From Alphaproteobacteria bacterium (GTDB taxonomy: Bacteria > Pseudomonadota > Alphaproteobacteria > GCA-2731375): 64,000 bases of DNA. The notes beneath the pieces were generated by a model. That model saw only the letters and a program-made list of their open reading frames with translations. It was not told the DNA's origin and did not search any database. Shown in pieces: positions 7,620-17,369 of this stretch. The stretch lies in NCBI GenBank assembly GCA_021776235.1, contig JAJFGG010000019.1, positions 1 to 64,000 on the forward strand, written 5' to 3'. Numbering within the stretch: the first letter of the stretch is position 1; every line of letters begins with the position of its first letter. Both the position numbers and the translations under genes were made by a program.

Positions 7620-10600
7620 TTACTCCGCCGCTGCAGGCATGGTGCTGCCCGGATTGCGCCATTCCGACAACAGGGAGTCCTGCAAGGCCCCTGCCTCCGC
7701 CAGATGCCGCGCCTTGACGTGACCATAGCCGCTGATCAGCTCGGGCACTTGCGCCAGACGGATGGCCAAAGCGATATTGCCGGCATTCAGGCCGCCCAGG
7801 AGCTCACCCATCAGGGCTTGATATTCCGCGATCAGGCGGCGTTCCGTCCGGCGCTCCTCGGTCCGTCCGAAGACATCCAACGGTCCGCCGCGCAGGAACT
7901 TCAGGCGCGCCAGCCAGGTCATTGCAGCGCCCATCCAAGGGCCAAAGTCGCGCTTCATGGGCAGGCCGGTATCCGGGTCGATTTTGCTCAGGACCGGCGG
8001 CGCCAGATGGAACGCCAGGGTGAAGTCACCCTGGAATTGCTGTTCCAAAGCCGCCTTGAAACGGCCATCACTATACAGCCGCGCCACTTCGTATTCGTCC
8101 TTGTAGGCCATCAGCTTGTACAGATTGCGGGCCACGGCCTTTGCCAGGGCCTGGCTGTCTGGCGCGATCTGTGTTTCCCGTGCTGCCACTTCGGCAACCA
8201 GATCACCGTAGCGCCGGGCCAGCCGTTTGCCCTGATAGGCGGTCAGATCCTCTTTGCGCCTTGCGATCAGGCTCGGCAAATCGTCCGCCAGGAGATCCCG
8301 GTTGGACTCCGGACCGCCGTCCGGGTTGGCGGCAGCGCTGACCGCGTCCAGATCGACCGCGGCGCGGCGGCCCCACAGGAAGGCTGCCTTGTTCATCTCG
8401 ACGGCGACGCCATTCATCTCGATGGTCTGCTCGATCGCCTCGGCTGAAACCGGTATCAGGCCCTGTTGATAGGCATGCCCCAGCATGAACAGATTGGCGC
8501 CGATTGCATCACCCAACAGGGTGGTGGCCAGACGGGTGGCGTCCAAGAAGGTGGCCTTGCCGGGCCCGGCTTCGGCCCGGATGCGCATCTCCACATCGTC
8601 CGCCGGGAACTCCAGGCTCGGGTCCATGGCGAATTGACCGGTGATGGATTGATTGCTGTTGACCAGGACATGGCTACGGCCCGCATCAATCGTGGTCAAT
8701 GCCAGTTCGCTGGCGGTGACCAGACTGTCACAACCCATGATCAGATCGGCGGCGCCGCTGGACAGGCGGGCCGATTGAATATCGTCCTGAGACGCCGCCA
8801 GACGTACATGCGAGGTAACCGCGCCGCCTTTTTGCGCCATACCGAATTGATCGATAGTGGAAAAGGCCTTGCCTTCCATGTGCGCGGCCATGGTCAGCAG
8901 GGCCGAGATGGTCACGACGCCAGTACCGCCGATGCCGGTGATCAGAATACCGTAGGATTGCCCGCCGGTCAGTGCCGGCCGGGCCGGTTCAGGCAGCAGG
9001 CGCAGGTTTTCGGGTGCCTGTGTCAGGGCCGCAGCGTTGCGTGGAATGCCGCCGACAACCGAGACGAAACTGGGGCAAAAACCTTCCGCGCAGGAATAAT
9101 CCTTGTTGCACGAGGATTGATCTATCCGCCGCTTGCGGCCAAATTCCGTCTGCAGGGGCAGCACGGACATGCAGTTGGAGGTGGCGCTGCAATCGCCGCA
9201 GCCTTCACAGGCCAGGTGGTTGATGAACAGGCGCCGGGCCGGATCCTCCATCTCGCCGCGCTTGCGCCGGCGCCGCTTTTCGGCGGCGCAGGTCTGGTCG
9301 TAAATCAGCACCGAGACCCCTTCGACCTCGCGCAACTGCCGCTGTACCCGGGCCAGCGAGCGCCGATGCTCGAACGTCGTGCCGGGGGCAAAATCGGCAT
9401 CGCCCGGATACTTGTCCGGCTGATCGCTGACCACGACAATCGTCCGCACCCCTTCGGCATAGACCTGTTGCGAAATCAGCATAGGGCTCAACTCGCCGTC
9501 GATGGGTTGGCCGCCGGTCATGGCGACCGCATCGTTGAACAGGATTTTATAGGTAATGTTGACCTTGGCGGCGACGCAGGCGCGGACCGCCATCAATCCG
9601 GAATGAAAAAAAGTGCCGTCGCCAAGGTTCTGGAAAACATGCCCAGCCTTGGAAAATGGAAAATGGCCGATCCAATTGGCGCCTTCGCCGCCCATCTGGG
9701 TGATGGCATCGGTGTCACGGTCCATATAGCTGGCCATGAAGTGGCAACCGACGCCGCTTTGCCCGCGGCTGCCTTCCGGTACCCTGGTAGAGGTATTATG
9801 GGGGCAGCCGGAGCAGAAATAGGGTATGCGCGTCACCGCCATTTCCTGGCGCTGCGCGGCACGCCCCGCCTTGGCATCCAGAAATGCCAGGCGCGCGGTG
9901 ATCCGTTCGCTGCTGTGGAAATGTCCGATCCGTCCGGCCAGGGCGCGGGCGATCTCCTCGGCGCCGAACTCGCCACAGCCAGGCAGCATCTCGTTGCCTT
10001 CGTCATCATTGCGTCCGACCACCCGGGGCCGGCGCGCATCGGGCAGGTCGTAGAGGACATCGCGGACCTTGCTCTCCAGAAAGCGGCGTTTCTCCTCCAC
10101 CACCACGATTTCTTCCAGTCCGTCGGCGAACTGGCGCACGGCCTCGCCGTCGAAGGGAAAAGGCATGCCCATCTTCAACATCACGATGCCCAGGTCCGCC
10201 GCCTGCGCCACCGTAATGCCCAGTTCCATCAAGGCCTGACGAACGTCTACCGCCGCCTTGCCGCTGGAAATGATGCCAATACGGGGACGGGAGCTTTCCA
10301 ATACCACCTGGTTCAAGTTATTGGCCCTGGCGAACGCCAGGGCAGCGGGCAGCTTGAATTGCCGTAGCCGGGTTTCCTGAAAAGTCCAGCGGTCGCCGGC
10401 GCGAATATTGACGCCGTCGTCGGGGAACGGGAATTCCGGCAAAACGATTTGCAAACGATGCGGATCGCCATCAACGGACGCAGCCGCATCGACGGTATCC
10501 GCGGTAACCTTGAAACCGGTCCAGGCGCCGCTAAACCGGGACATGGCCCAGCCATAGAGACTGTAATCAACGATTTCCTGCACCGTGCCGGGATACAGCA

Positions 10601-11108
10601 TGGGCATTTGCAAATCGGCGAACATGGTTTCCGAAGCCGCCGGGACATCGGTGGATTTCATGGCATGATCATCGCCCACCACGGCCAGCACGCCACCTTG
10701 GGCGGCAGTGCCGATCATGTTGGCGTGGCGAAAAGCATCGATGGAACGATCCAGGCCTGGCCCCTTGCCGTACCACATGGCGAAGACACCGTCGTGAGTG
10801 CTATCACCAAACATGGAAGATTGCTGGGTGCCCAGACAGGCCGTGGCGGCCAGATCTTCATTAATTCCGGGTACAAAATGAATTGCCCGATCCGCCAAAT
10901 ACCGGTTGGCGCGCCACAATTCCTTGTCGACATTATGCATGGGCGAGCCGCGATAGCCGGAGATAAAACTGGCGGTATTCAAGCCGGCTGCCTGATCCCG
11001 CAGATATTGCAACATGGCGGCACGCACAAACGCTTGACTGCCGGTCAAATAGACCCGGCCTTGCTCACTTTGATATTTATCGTCAAGAGACACCGCAGTT
11101 AGCGTCAT
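7620..11108 (-). CDS. Indolepyruvate ferredoxin oxidoreductase, fused long form
   Basis: A 1162-residue single-chain 2-oxoacid:ferredoxin oxidoreductase. The order is an N-terminal pyrimidine-binding region (GSQAFVRA, SGYRGSP), a TPP-binding domain with CSGCPHNTS and GGEGANW, a cysteine cluster (CEGCGDC and later CNKDYSC), then a C-terminal gamma-type domain starting ITGIGGTGVVT. It converts aryl pyruvates such as indolepyruvate, made by transamination of aromatic amino acids, to aryl-acetyl-CoA with reduced ferredoxin as by-product. The iron-sulphur segment is shorter than a full two-cluster ferredoxin domain. The downstream amidase is five bases away. The protein is cytoplasmic and probably oxygen-sensitive. 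Confidence 0.92.
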   Translation of the reverse strand: MTLTAVSLDDKYQSEQGRVYLTGSQAFVRAAMLQYLRDQAAGLNTASFISGYRGSPMHNVDKELWRANRYLADRAIHFVPGINEDLAATACLGTQQSSMFGDSTHDGVFAMWYGKGPGLDRSIDAFRHANMIGTAAQGGVLAVVGDDHAMKSTDVPAASETMFADLQMPMLYPGTVQEIVDYSLYGWAMSRFSGAWTGFKVTADTVDAAASVDGDPHRLQIVLPEFPFPDDGVNIRAGDRWTFQETRLRQFKLPAALAFARANNLNQVVLESSRPRIGIISSGKAAVDVRQALMELGITVAQAADLGIVMLKMGMPFPFDGEAVRQFADGLEEIVVVEEKRRFLESKVRDVLYDLPDARRPRVVGRNDDEGNEMLPGCGEFGAEEIARALAGRIGHFHSSERITARLAFLDAKAGRAAQRQEMAVTRIPYFCSGCPHNTSTRVPEGSRGQSGVGCHFMASYMDRDTDAITQMGGEGANWIGHFPFSKAGHVFQNLGDGTFFHSGLMAVRACVAAKVNITYKILFNDAVAMTGGQPIDGELSPMLISQQVYAEGVRTIVVVSDQPDKYPGDADFAPGTTFEHRRSLARVQRQLREVEGVSVLIYDQTCAAEKRRRRKRGEMEDPARRLFINHLACEGCGDCSATSNCMSVLPLQTEFGRKRRIDQSSCNKDYSCAEGFCPSFVSVVGGIPRNAAALTQAPENLRLLPEPARPALTGGQSYGILITGIGGTGVVTISALLTMAAHMEGKAFSTIDQFGMAQKGGAVTSHVRLAASQDDIQSARLSSGAADLIMGCDSLVTASELALTTIDAGRSHVLVNSNQSITGQFAMDPSLEFPADDVEMRIRAEAGPGKATFLDATRLATTLLGDAIGANLFMLGHAYQQGLIPVSAEAIEQTIEMNGVAVEMNKAAFLWGRRAAVDLDAVSAAANPDGGPESNRDLLADDLPSLIARRKEDLTAYQGKRLARRYGDLVAEVAARETQIAPDSQALAKAVARNLYKLMAYKDEYEVARLYSDGRFKAALEQQFQGDFTLAFHLAPPVLSKIDPDTGLPMKRDFGPWMGAAMTWLARLKFLRGGPLDVFGRTEERRTERRLIAEYQALMGELLGGLNAGNIALAIRLAQVPELISGYGHVKARHLAEAGALQDSLLSEWRNPGSTMPAAAE

Positions 11109-11371
11109 GGCTCGTCCTCGCTGTGTCGTACGATCCGGACGCGGGTGCCAGGATGATCCATCTAAACGGCCAGACTGGCAAGCGCGAGGTACTCAAAATT
11201 TCATATCAGCAAAGTTTTCGCACCTGTCATCATACAATTCCTGGCCTGAAATCCACACAAATTCTGCTGAACACTGGGTTTGCCTGGGCTGCCGGGCCGT
11301 TTCTGCAATTGCCTGAAACGACCGGAAGTACCAATGACCGTCGACATTTTTTTCATCCCCCGCGCCAGCGC

Positions 11372-11881
11372 CTACCCGCTCTCTTTGCCCATTATCAATT
11401 TGAGGCCGGCAATAATCTGTCTGGCAACCTCTGGACCCTGGCCTTTGATCTTATCCGCCACCACGGTCTGCATGGCCTGCAGATGGGCGGCAATGGCCAT
11501 TTGTTCGGTCGAGCCAACCCGGTCAACCGTGGGGATGTATTCACATAGCATGCGGCCAATTTCGGTAACCAGATTATAGCCGAAAGTGCCCGCCTCACCC
11601 CGAATTTCATGCACTTTCACGACCAGCAGGTTCAGATCGTATTCCGAAGTGTCCTGCATCTGCCGGAACAAGGATTTTAGGGCATGTATGTCGGCTTCGA
11701 AACGGGCCTCGAAATGGGGCTTGTCTTTCTCCAGTACGATTTGCGCCAGTGGCACGGGATTCTTCTTGCTGCTTATATCGGCGCCAACCTTGGTCTGGAT
11801 TTTGTTCGGCGCGGCGATGATCTCATGCTTGTCTGGCCGGCCAGCCGTTCGTGCGGCACTTTTGCTGCGACTTTTACTCAT
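11372..11881 (-). CDS. Hpt-domain phosphotransfer protein
   Basis: A 169-residue protein with a lysine/serine-rich N terminus (1-45), followed by a helical domain with VHEIRGEAGTFGY. His91 in this block fits the phospho-accepting histidine of a histidine phosphotransfer (Hpt) domain. No kinase or response regulator is adjacent. The nearest sensor kinase in the window is at 46956-48227, which has no receiver or Hpt domain itself. A role as shuttle in a phosphorelay is likely, but the partners are unknown. AGGAAAATAGAG precedes the ATG. Confidence 0.7.
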   Translation of the reverse strand: MSKSRSKSAARTAGRPDKHEIIAAPNKIQTKVGADISSKKNPVPLAQIVLEKDKPHFEARFEADIHALKSLFRQMQDTSEYDLNLLVVKVHEIRGEAGTFGYNLVTEIGRMLCEYIPTVDRVGSTEQMAIAAHLQAMQTVVADKIKGQGPEVARQIIAGLKLIMGKESG

Positions 11882-12050
11882 AAAAAATCTCTATTTTCCT
11901 ACCCATCGACGCGCCGCCGGTGCTGCCGAATGTTACCTACGGGCCGGTAAACACAGGGTTAAGAGAGGTTTTGAATTTTGCCGCCCGATTCGGCGGATTT
12001 GATCGTTTTATCAGTATGCCTCAAGCGGCGCGTGCGAGCTCCGGAACAGT

Positions 12051-12316
12051 CTAGACCACGTTCATAGAACATAGATCCGTTTGATGGCGTGTGGAGGTCA
12101 TTCGGGTAGGCGTTTTGCGCAGCGCGTAGTGGGAACTACGGGCAAGCAGAACAACGCATCCGAATGACCTCCACGCGCCACCGAAGGCCGCGCGTCCCAG
12201 CGCCGTGGCGTCGTTGAAGGTTTTGCCCGTAGTCCCACCACGCGCGGCAACCTTCGCCTAGCCACGAAGCTGGGAAGTGCGGTCAAACGGGTCTATGTTC
12301 TATGAACGTGGTCTAG
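12051..12316. mobile_element. Complete family-A palindromic element (266 bp)
   Basis: Non-coding element with 34-bp terminal inverted repeats (12051-12084 and 12283-12316, one mismatch), both bounded by CTAG. Inside are two hairpins. Hairpin 1 is 12085-12180, with 21-nt arms (12085-12105, 12160-12180) and a small apical GTAGT/ACTAC stem. Hairpin 2 is 12188-12282, whose 21-nt arms pair at about 17 positions. The linker is CCGAAGG. No open frame fits a transposase, so mobilisation in trans is inferred. The CTAG target recalls the IS630 family, known to insert at TA within CTAG. The right end supplies or preserves the TAG stop of the CoA-transferase gene. Confidence 0.9.
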
Positions 12317-13515
12317 CTCTCAAGCACATGGCCGGCCGCGAACAATGCTTCAATTTCGGCCTCCGGCAGGCCGGCATCAGCCAGAACCTGTCGGCTATGC
12401 TGGCCGATCCCAGGCGGGTCGGCGCGGACCGAAAAGCTGCGGCCGTCCATTTCCACGGGCAGGCGCGGGGTCTTGACCTGGCCGCCGCCGGGCAAATTCA
12501 TCGAGCGCAACTGATCATCCGCATTCAGATGCGGGTCATCCAGTAAATCCTCGGGCTTGTTGACCGGACCAAATGCAAGCTGTGCCTTATCGCACATGGC
12601 CAGCAGCACATCCGTTGCAATGCCCCTGCACATCTCGGCAATGGCGCCAACCAGCCAATCCCGTTGCTCAACCCGGCCGCCGTTGGATTGCAGACGTTCA
12701 TCCGCCAGCAGGTCGGGCCGTTCAAATACTTCGCAAAACCGTAGCCATTGGGTATCGGTCACAACGCCAATGAAAATCGGCTTGCCCTCGGCGCTTTCAA
12801 ACGTGTCGTAAACGCCCCAGGCCCGGTTCGGCACGGACATGGGCACCAATGGCTGGCCATTCATGCCATATTGCACCATATGCTGGCCCACGGCGAAAAC
12901 CGCTGTTTCAAACAATGCGGCCTTGACCAGTTGCCCTGTGCCCCGCGCGCCTGCCGCCTCCCGCTCGCGCAAGGCGGACAGTACGCCGATCACGCCGGCC
13001 ATGCCGCCCATGATGTCGATCACCGAAGCGCCCGCCCGTAGCGGCCGCCCGGGTGGTCCGGTCATATAGGCCAGGCCGCTCATCATTTGCACGATCTCGT
13101 CCAAGGCCCGGCGTTCTTCGTAGGGCCCCGACAGGAAGCCTTTCAATTGCAGATAGATCAAACCGGGATTCAGGGCCCGTAGCGCCTCATAGCCCAGGCC
13201 CAGCCGGTCCATGGTGCCCAGCGCGAAATTTTCCAACAAGACATCCGATCGCCGTACCAGAGCCTCGACCGCGGGCCGGGTGCCGGGCGCCTTCAGATCA
13301 ATGGCCAGGCTTTCCTTGTTGCGGCAGAACAATGGAAAAAAGCTGATCCCGACGCCTTGCAAATGCCGTGTCCGGTCGCCGTCGGGAACCGGTTCGATCT
13401 TGGTCACCTGCGCACCCAGGTCGGCCAGGATCATGCCCGCCGAAGGGCCCATAACCGCGTGGCTGAATTCCAGTACCTTGATCCCCGCCAGCGGCAAGTC
13501 TACCCGATCTACCAT
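12313..13515 (-). CDS. Family III CoA-transferase (CaiB/BaiF)
   Basis: A 400-residue family III CoA-transferase. The N-terminal block LAGIKVLEFSHAVMGPSAG and the ADLGAQVTKIEP segment are typical, and Asp167 in SVIDIMGG corresponds to the catalytic aspartate that forms the acyl-anhydride intermediate. It moves CoA between carboxylic acids in the cytoplasm; the substrate is unknown. I chose the ATG at 13515, since GAGG is six bases upstream, over the GTG two codons earlier. The TAG stop falls in the CTAG at the end of the palindromic element, so the insertion left the protein end intact. The monooxygenase gene upstream may be in the same operon. Confidence 0.9.
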   Translation of the reverse strand: MVDRVDLPLAGIKVLEFSHAVMGPSAGMILADLGAQVTKIEPVPDGDRTRHLQGVGISFFPLFCRNKESLAIDLKAPGTRPAVEALVRRSDVLLENFALGTMDRLGLGYEALRALNPGLIYLQLKGFLSGPYEERRALDEIVQMMSGLAYMTGPPGRPLRAGASVIDIMGGMAGVIGVLSALREREAAGARGTGQLVKAALFETAVFAVGQHMVQYGMNGQPLVPMSVPNRAWGVYDTFESAEGKPIFIGVVTDTQWLRFCEVFERPDLLADERLQSNGGRVEQRDWLVGAIAEMCRGIATDVLLAMCDKAQLAFGPVNKPEDLLDDPHLNADDQLRSMNLPGGGQVKTPRLPVEMDGRSFSVRADPPGIGQHSRQVLADAGLPEAEIEALFAAGHVLES

Positions 13516-13560
13516 ACCCACCCTCGTACCAAATCAACGCTGCCAAGACGCAGCCTTCCC

Positions 13561-15165
13561 TCAGGTCAACCGCAGGCCTTCATACGCCGCCGCGGCGACG
13601 TTGTCGCATTTTTCCACATAGACCGGGAAGCCGCCGATATAAGGCATGAAAACCCGCGGCCTGCCAGGAATGCTGCCACCCAGATACCATGAACTGCAGG
13701 TGGACCGTAACGAACCCGCCGCCGCATCGTTGACAGTTTGAACCCAGGCATCTTCGTCCGCCACCTCGGCTTCGATCACGGTCAGGCCCTCTTTCCCCAT
13801 ATAGTCCATGCAATCGATGATCCAATCGACCTGTTGTTCGATGGCCTGGATCATCGAGGCCAGAACCGAGGGGCTGCCCGGACCGGTGATCATGAACAGA
13901 TTGGGAAATCCGGCAGTAAACAGGCCCAGATAGGTGCGCGGCCCAGCCTCCCATTTCTCGCGCAATGGCAGACCGCCACGGCCGCGAATGTCAATCCTGG
14001 TGAACGAGCCGATCATAGCATCAAAGCCGGTGGCGAAGACGGCCGCGTCAAATTCGTACAGTTTGCCTGCGACCGTAAGGCCGGTTGCCGTAAACGCCTC
14101 GATGGGTGTTTCGCTGACATCGACAAGTGTCACGTTCGGTCGGTTGTAGGTTTCGTAATAGCCGCTATCCACGCAAAGCCGCTTACAGCCGATAATGGTC
14201 TTTGGCGCCAATAGCTCGGCAACCTCGGCATCCGTTACCTTCTCACGGATTTTTTCCCGCACAAATGCGGCGGCGGTTTCGTTCGCTGCCTCGTCAAGCA
14301 ACAAATCATCAAATGCGCCGAGAAAGGTCAAGCCGCCCCGGTTCCAGAATTCCTCATATATCTCCCGCCGTTTCGCATCCGATACGGATAGGGCGGAAAA
14401 CTCGTTGAAGGGAAAATCGACACCCGTCGGACGCGCCTTGGCCCTGGCGCGAAGACCGGCATAATCCGCCTTGACGGCCCGCACCGCAGCCGGGTCATGC
14501 GGTGCGTTCCAGGCGGGAACGCCAAAATTCGGTGTGCGCTGAAAGACCGTTAAATGCGCCGCTTGTTCGGCAATGACCGGAATGGATTGCATCGCCGAAG
14601 AGCCGGTACCGATGATACCGACCCGCTTGCCGGCAAAATCGACCCCTTCGTGTGGCCATTCGCCCGTGTGATAGACCGCGCCGCGGTATTCCTCGAGACC
14701 GGCGAAATCCGGCTTGTTGGTGGTGGACAGGCAACCAACGGCCATCAGGCAAAATTTGGCCGTGACCTGCTGGCTGCCGCCGCCGGATTCGATATCGATG
14801 TTCCAGCGCGCTGTACTTTCATCGAATACGGCAGCGGTGACCCGCGAACCCAGCTGGATATCGCGGCGCAGATCGAAACGGTCGGCCACATGCTCGGCAT
14901 AACGCAGAATTTCCGGCTGCGTCGCATATTTCTCCTGCCACTCCCAGTCCTGCTGCAATTCTTCGGAGAATTGATAGGAATACTGCATGCTCTCGATGTC
15001 ACAGCGGGCGCCGGGATAGCGATTCCAATACCAGGTACCGCCGATGCCATCGCCGGCCTCGAAGACCCGCACCTTGTAGCCCTCGCTGCGCAGGCGGTGC
15101 AGCATATAAAGTCCGGCAAAGCCTGCGCCAACGACGACCGCATCAAAATCCTGTTCTGATTTCAC
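13561..15165 (-). CDS. FAD-dependent Baeyer-Villiger-type monooxygenase
   Basis: A 534-residue flavoprotein with an N-terminal FAD motif GAGFAG (13-18), the GGTWYWNRYPGARCD block typical of cyclohexanone-monooxygenase-like enzymes, the fingerprint YRGAVYHTGEWP (FxGxxxHxxxWP class) and a second nucleotide motif GTGSSA for NADPH. The length fits type I Baeyer-Villiger monooxygenases, which insert oxygen next to a ketone. The start is GTG at 15165 with GAGG eight bases upstream. The CoA-transferase gene follows 45 bases after the stop, and both point the same way. The substrate is unknown; an alicyclic ketone is plausible by family. Confidence 0.9.
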   Translation of the reverse strand: MKSEQDFDAVVVGAGFAGLYMLHRLRSEGYKVRVFEAGDGIGGTWYWNRYPGARCDIESMQYSYQFSEELQQDWEWQEKYATQPEILRYAEHVADRFDLRRDIQLGSRVTAAVFDESTARWNIDIESGGGSQQVTAKFCLMAVGCLSTTNKPDFAGLEEYRGAVYHTGEWPHEGVDFAGKRVGIIGTGSSAMQSIPVIAEQAAHLTVFQRTPNFGVPAWNAPHDPAAVRAVKADYAGLRARAKARPTGVDFPFNEFSALSVSDAKRREIYEEFWNRGGLTFLGAFDDLLLDEAANETAAAFVREKIREKVTDAEVAELLAPKTIIGCKRLCVDSGYYETYNRPNVTLVDVSETPIEAFTATGLTVAGKLYEFDAAVFATGFDAMIGSFTRIDIRGRGGLPLREKWEAGPRTYLGLFTAGFPNLFMITGPGSPSVLASMIQAIEQQVDWIIDCMDYMGKEGLTVIEAEVADEDAWVQTVNDAAAGSLRSTCSSWYLGGSIPGRPRVFMPYIGGFPVYVEKCDNVAAAAYEGLRLT

Positions 15166-15353
15166 GATGGTTTCCTCTTTCCCTCAAAGCTTTGCGCTAT
15201 CTAGTTGCGCATTTTAGACCATTTTCGAGAATGACTGAACCACGCGCCCCGACAGCGCCGGATTAATCCCCGTTCACGGAAAAATAATGCTTGGCGTCGT
15301 GCAGCGCGCGGGTGTTTCATGCTGTGGTCGAAACGCCTGGGGGAGACGACGCC

Positions 15354-17282
15354 ATGAATGTTATGCGCAAGACCGGGATCGCCACAAACCACCCGTTGGA
15401 TCCGTTGACCGCGGATGAAATAGAAAACGCCGTGTCCGTGGTGAAAAGGGCGCCCTTTTGCAACGACAGGGTCAAATTCGAAACCGTGGAACTGGCCTAT
15501 CCGCCCAAATCCTCGGTACGGGCCTGGTCGCCTGGCGAGAGACTGCCCCGACAGGCCTTTGTCTGCGCCTATGACACCAGCAACGGCGAGGTCCATGAAT
15601 GCGATGTCGATCTGGACAACGGTGTTCTGGCCGCCCACGAAATCGTGCCTGGCGCCCGTCCGGCGGTGATGATCGACGAAATCGTCGCGTGCGCCGAGAA
15701 TGTCGCGGCCCATCCTGACTTCATCGCGGCCATGGCCCGGCGTGGCGTTACCGATCTCTCTAATATCCAGGTCGATCCGTTTTCCTCTGGCAACTTCGGT
15801 TTCGAGGACGAGCAGGACCTTCGCATCGTCCATTGCTGGGTCTACTACCGCACAGGCGAGTATGACAATGGCTATGCCCATCCCGTCGAGGGCCTGAACG
15901 TGATTTACGATTTGAACCGGGAAGCGGTGGTGCAAGTGCTCGACCGCACCGTGACCGACCTTCCTATGGCAGAGCAAAATTACGCGGTCCGCTTCGACGA
16001 GGTTGCGGCGGGGCTGCGTGACGACCTGCGCGCCATCGAGATCAGCCAGCCTGATGGCCCCAGCTTTGCCGTCGACGGCAATCAGGTGGAATGGCTCAAC
16101 TGGCGTTTCCATGTTGAGTTCAACGCCCGCGAAGGCCTGGTGCTGAACGATATACGCTTCGATGATGGTACGGGCCCGCGCTCCGTTCTTTACCGCGCCG
16201 CGGTTGCTGAAATGGTCGTGCCTTACGGTGATCCCAGCTATGGCCATTACCGGAAAAACGCCTTCGATGTGGGTGAATACGGTCTTGGCCGGCTTGCCAA
16301 TCCGCTGAAATTGGGCTGCGATTGCCGGGGATATATTCATTACTTCGATGGTGTGGTGGTCGATACGGCCGGCGCGCCGGTGGTCATCGAAAACGCCATC
16401 TGCATGCATGAAGAGGACGACGGCATGCTGTGGAAACATACTGACTATATGACCATGGATGTGGAAGTACGCCGCTCGCGCCGTCTTGTGGTGTCCTCCA
16501 TCGCCACCGTGGGCAACTACGAATACGGTTTCTATTGGAACCTCTATCTCGACGGCACCATCGAATTGGAGGTCAAGCTGACCGGGATCATGAACACGGC
16601 CGGCCTGAATGACGTATCCGGGGACAAATACGGTACCCAGGTCGCAAAAGGCGTGGTGGCGCAAAATCACTTGCATCTGTTTTGCGCCCGCCTCGATAGC
16701 GCCATTGACGGTGATGAAAATTCCCTGGTCGAAGTCAACGTGGTGCAGGACCCCATGGGCGAAGGCAACCCCTGGGGCAACGCCTTCAGGGCCGAGGAAA
16801 CGGTTCTAAAAACCGAAGATGCGGCCCGGCGTTGCCGCAACCCCGATAGCGAACGCTATTGGAAACTGGTGAACCCGAACAGACTTAACGCCATGGGCAA
16901 GCCCACGGCCTATAAGCTTGAGGCTTCCAGCATGGTGCGACCGTTTCACCACCAGGAAACCTTATTGGCAAAGCGGGCAGCGTTCCTCGACCACCATGTC
17001 TGGGCCACGCCCTATGATCCGGAGCAACGATATCCCGCCGGCCGTTATGTCAACCAAAGCCAGGGCGACGACGGCATCGCGGCCTGGACCGCTGCCGGCC
17101 GGGCCATTGAGAACACCGGCATCGTGCTCTGGCATACCTTCGGTATCCTGCATTTGCCACGGCTGGAAGACTTCCCCGTGCAGCCGGCAGTGAAATGCGG
17201 TTTCTCGCTCATGGCAAACGGTTTCTTCGACCGGAACCCGACCCTGAATATGCCGCCATCGGTAGACGGCGGGCCGGCCTGA
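15354..17282 (+). CDS. Copper-containing primary amine oxidase
   Basis: A 642-residue copper amine oxidase. Tyr389 in VGNYEYGF is the precursor of the topaquinone cofactor, Asp305 in NAFDVGEYG is the expected catalytic base, and H439 and H441 in NHLHLF are copper ligands, with a third likely in the LWHTFG segment. Length and spacing resemble the Arthrobacter globiformis enzyme. The reaction turns a primary amine into an aldehyde, ammonia and hydrogen peroxide. No signal peptide is visible, so it is probably cytoplasmic. The ATG at 15354 has GGGGGAG upstream. A long open frame on the opposite strand is a shadow. Confidence 0.93.
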   Translation: MNVMRKTGIATNHPLDPLTADEIENAVSVVKRAPFCNDRVKFETVELAYPPKSSVRAWSPGERLPRQAFVCAYDTSNGEVHECDVDLDNGVLAAHEIVPGARPAVMIDEIVACAENVAAHPDFIAAMARRGVTDLSNIQVDPFSSGNFGFEDEQDLRIVHCWVYYRTGEYDNGYAHPVEGLNVIYDLNREAVVQVLDRTVTDLPMAEQNYAVRFDEVAAGLRDDLRAIEISQPDGPSFAVDGNQVEWLNWRFHVEFNAREGLVLNDIRFDDGTGPRSVLYRAAVAEMVVPYGDPSYGHYRKNAFDVGEYGLGRLANPLKLGCDCRGYIHYFDGVVVDTAGAPVVIENAICMHEEDDGMLWKHTDYMTMDVEVRRSRRLVVSSIATVGNYEYGFYWNLYLDGTIELEVKLTGIMNTAGLNDVSGDKYGTQVAKGVVAQNHLHLFCARLDSAIDGDENSLVEVNVVQDPMGEGNPWGNAFRAEETVLKTEDAARRCRNPDSERYWKLVNPNRLNAMGKPTAYKLEASSMVRPFHHQETLLAKRAAFLDHHVWATPYDPEQRYPAGRYVNQSQGDDGIAAWTAAGRAIENTGIVLWHTFGILHLPRLEDFPVQPAVKCGFSLMANGFFDRNPTLNMPPSVDGGPA

Positions 17283-17369
17283 GCGCGCTTGGACCCTGCG
17301 GAACCGGGGCGCTGTCAACGATCTGGGACATCCCGTGGCCGCTTCCCCGACCTGCTCTGAATAATTGGT

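Noticed and set aside
8466-10367. Plus-strand open frame of 633 codons
   Set aside because: It is the complement of the indolepyruvate oxidoreductase gene; no recognisable motif is present, and the opposite strand encodes a full conserved enzyme.
15201-16676. Long minus-strand open frame of 491 codons
   Set aside because: It is antisense to the copper amine oxidase, whose active-site residues are all present. The translation is His/Gly/Asp-rich without family features, as expected of a shadow in GC-rich DNA.
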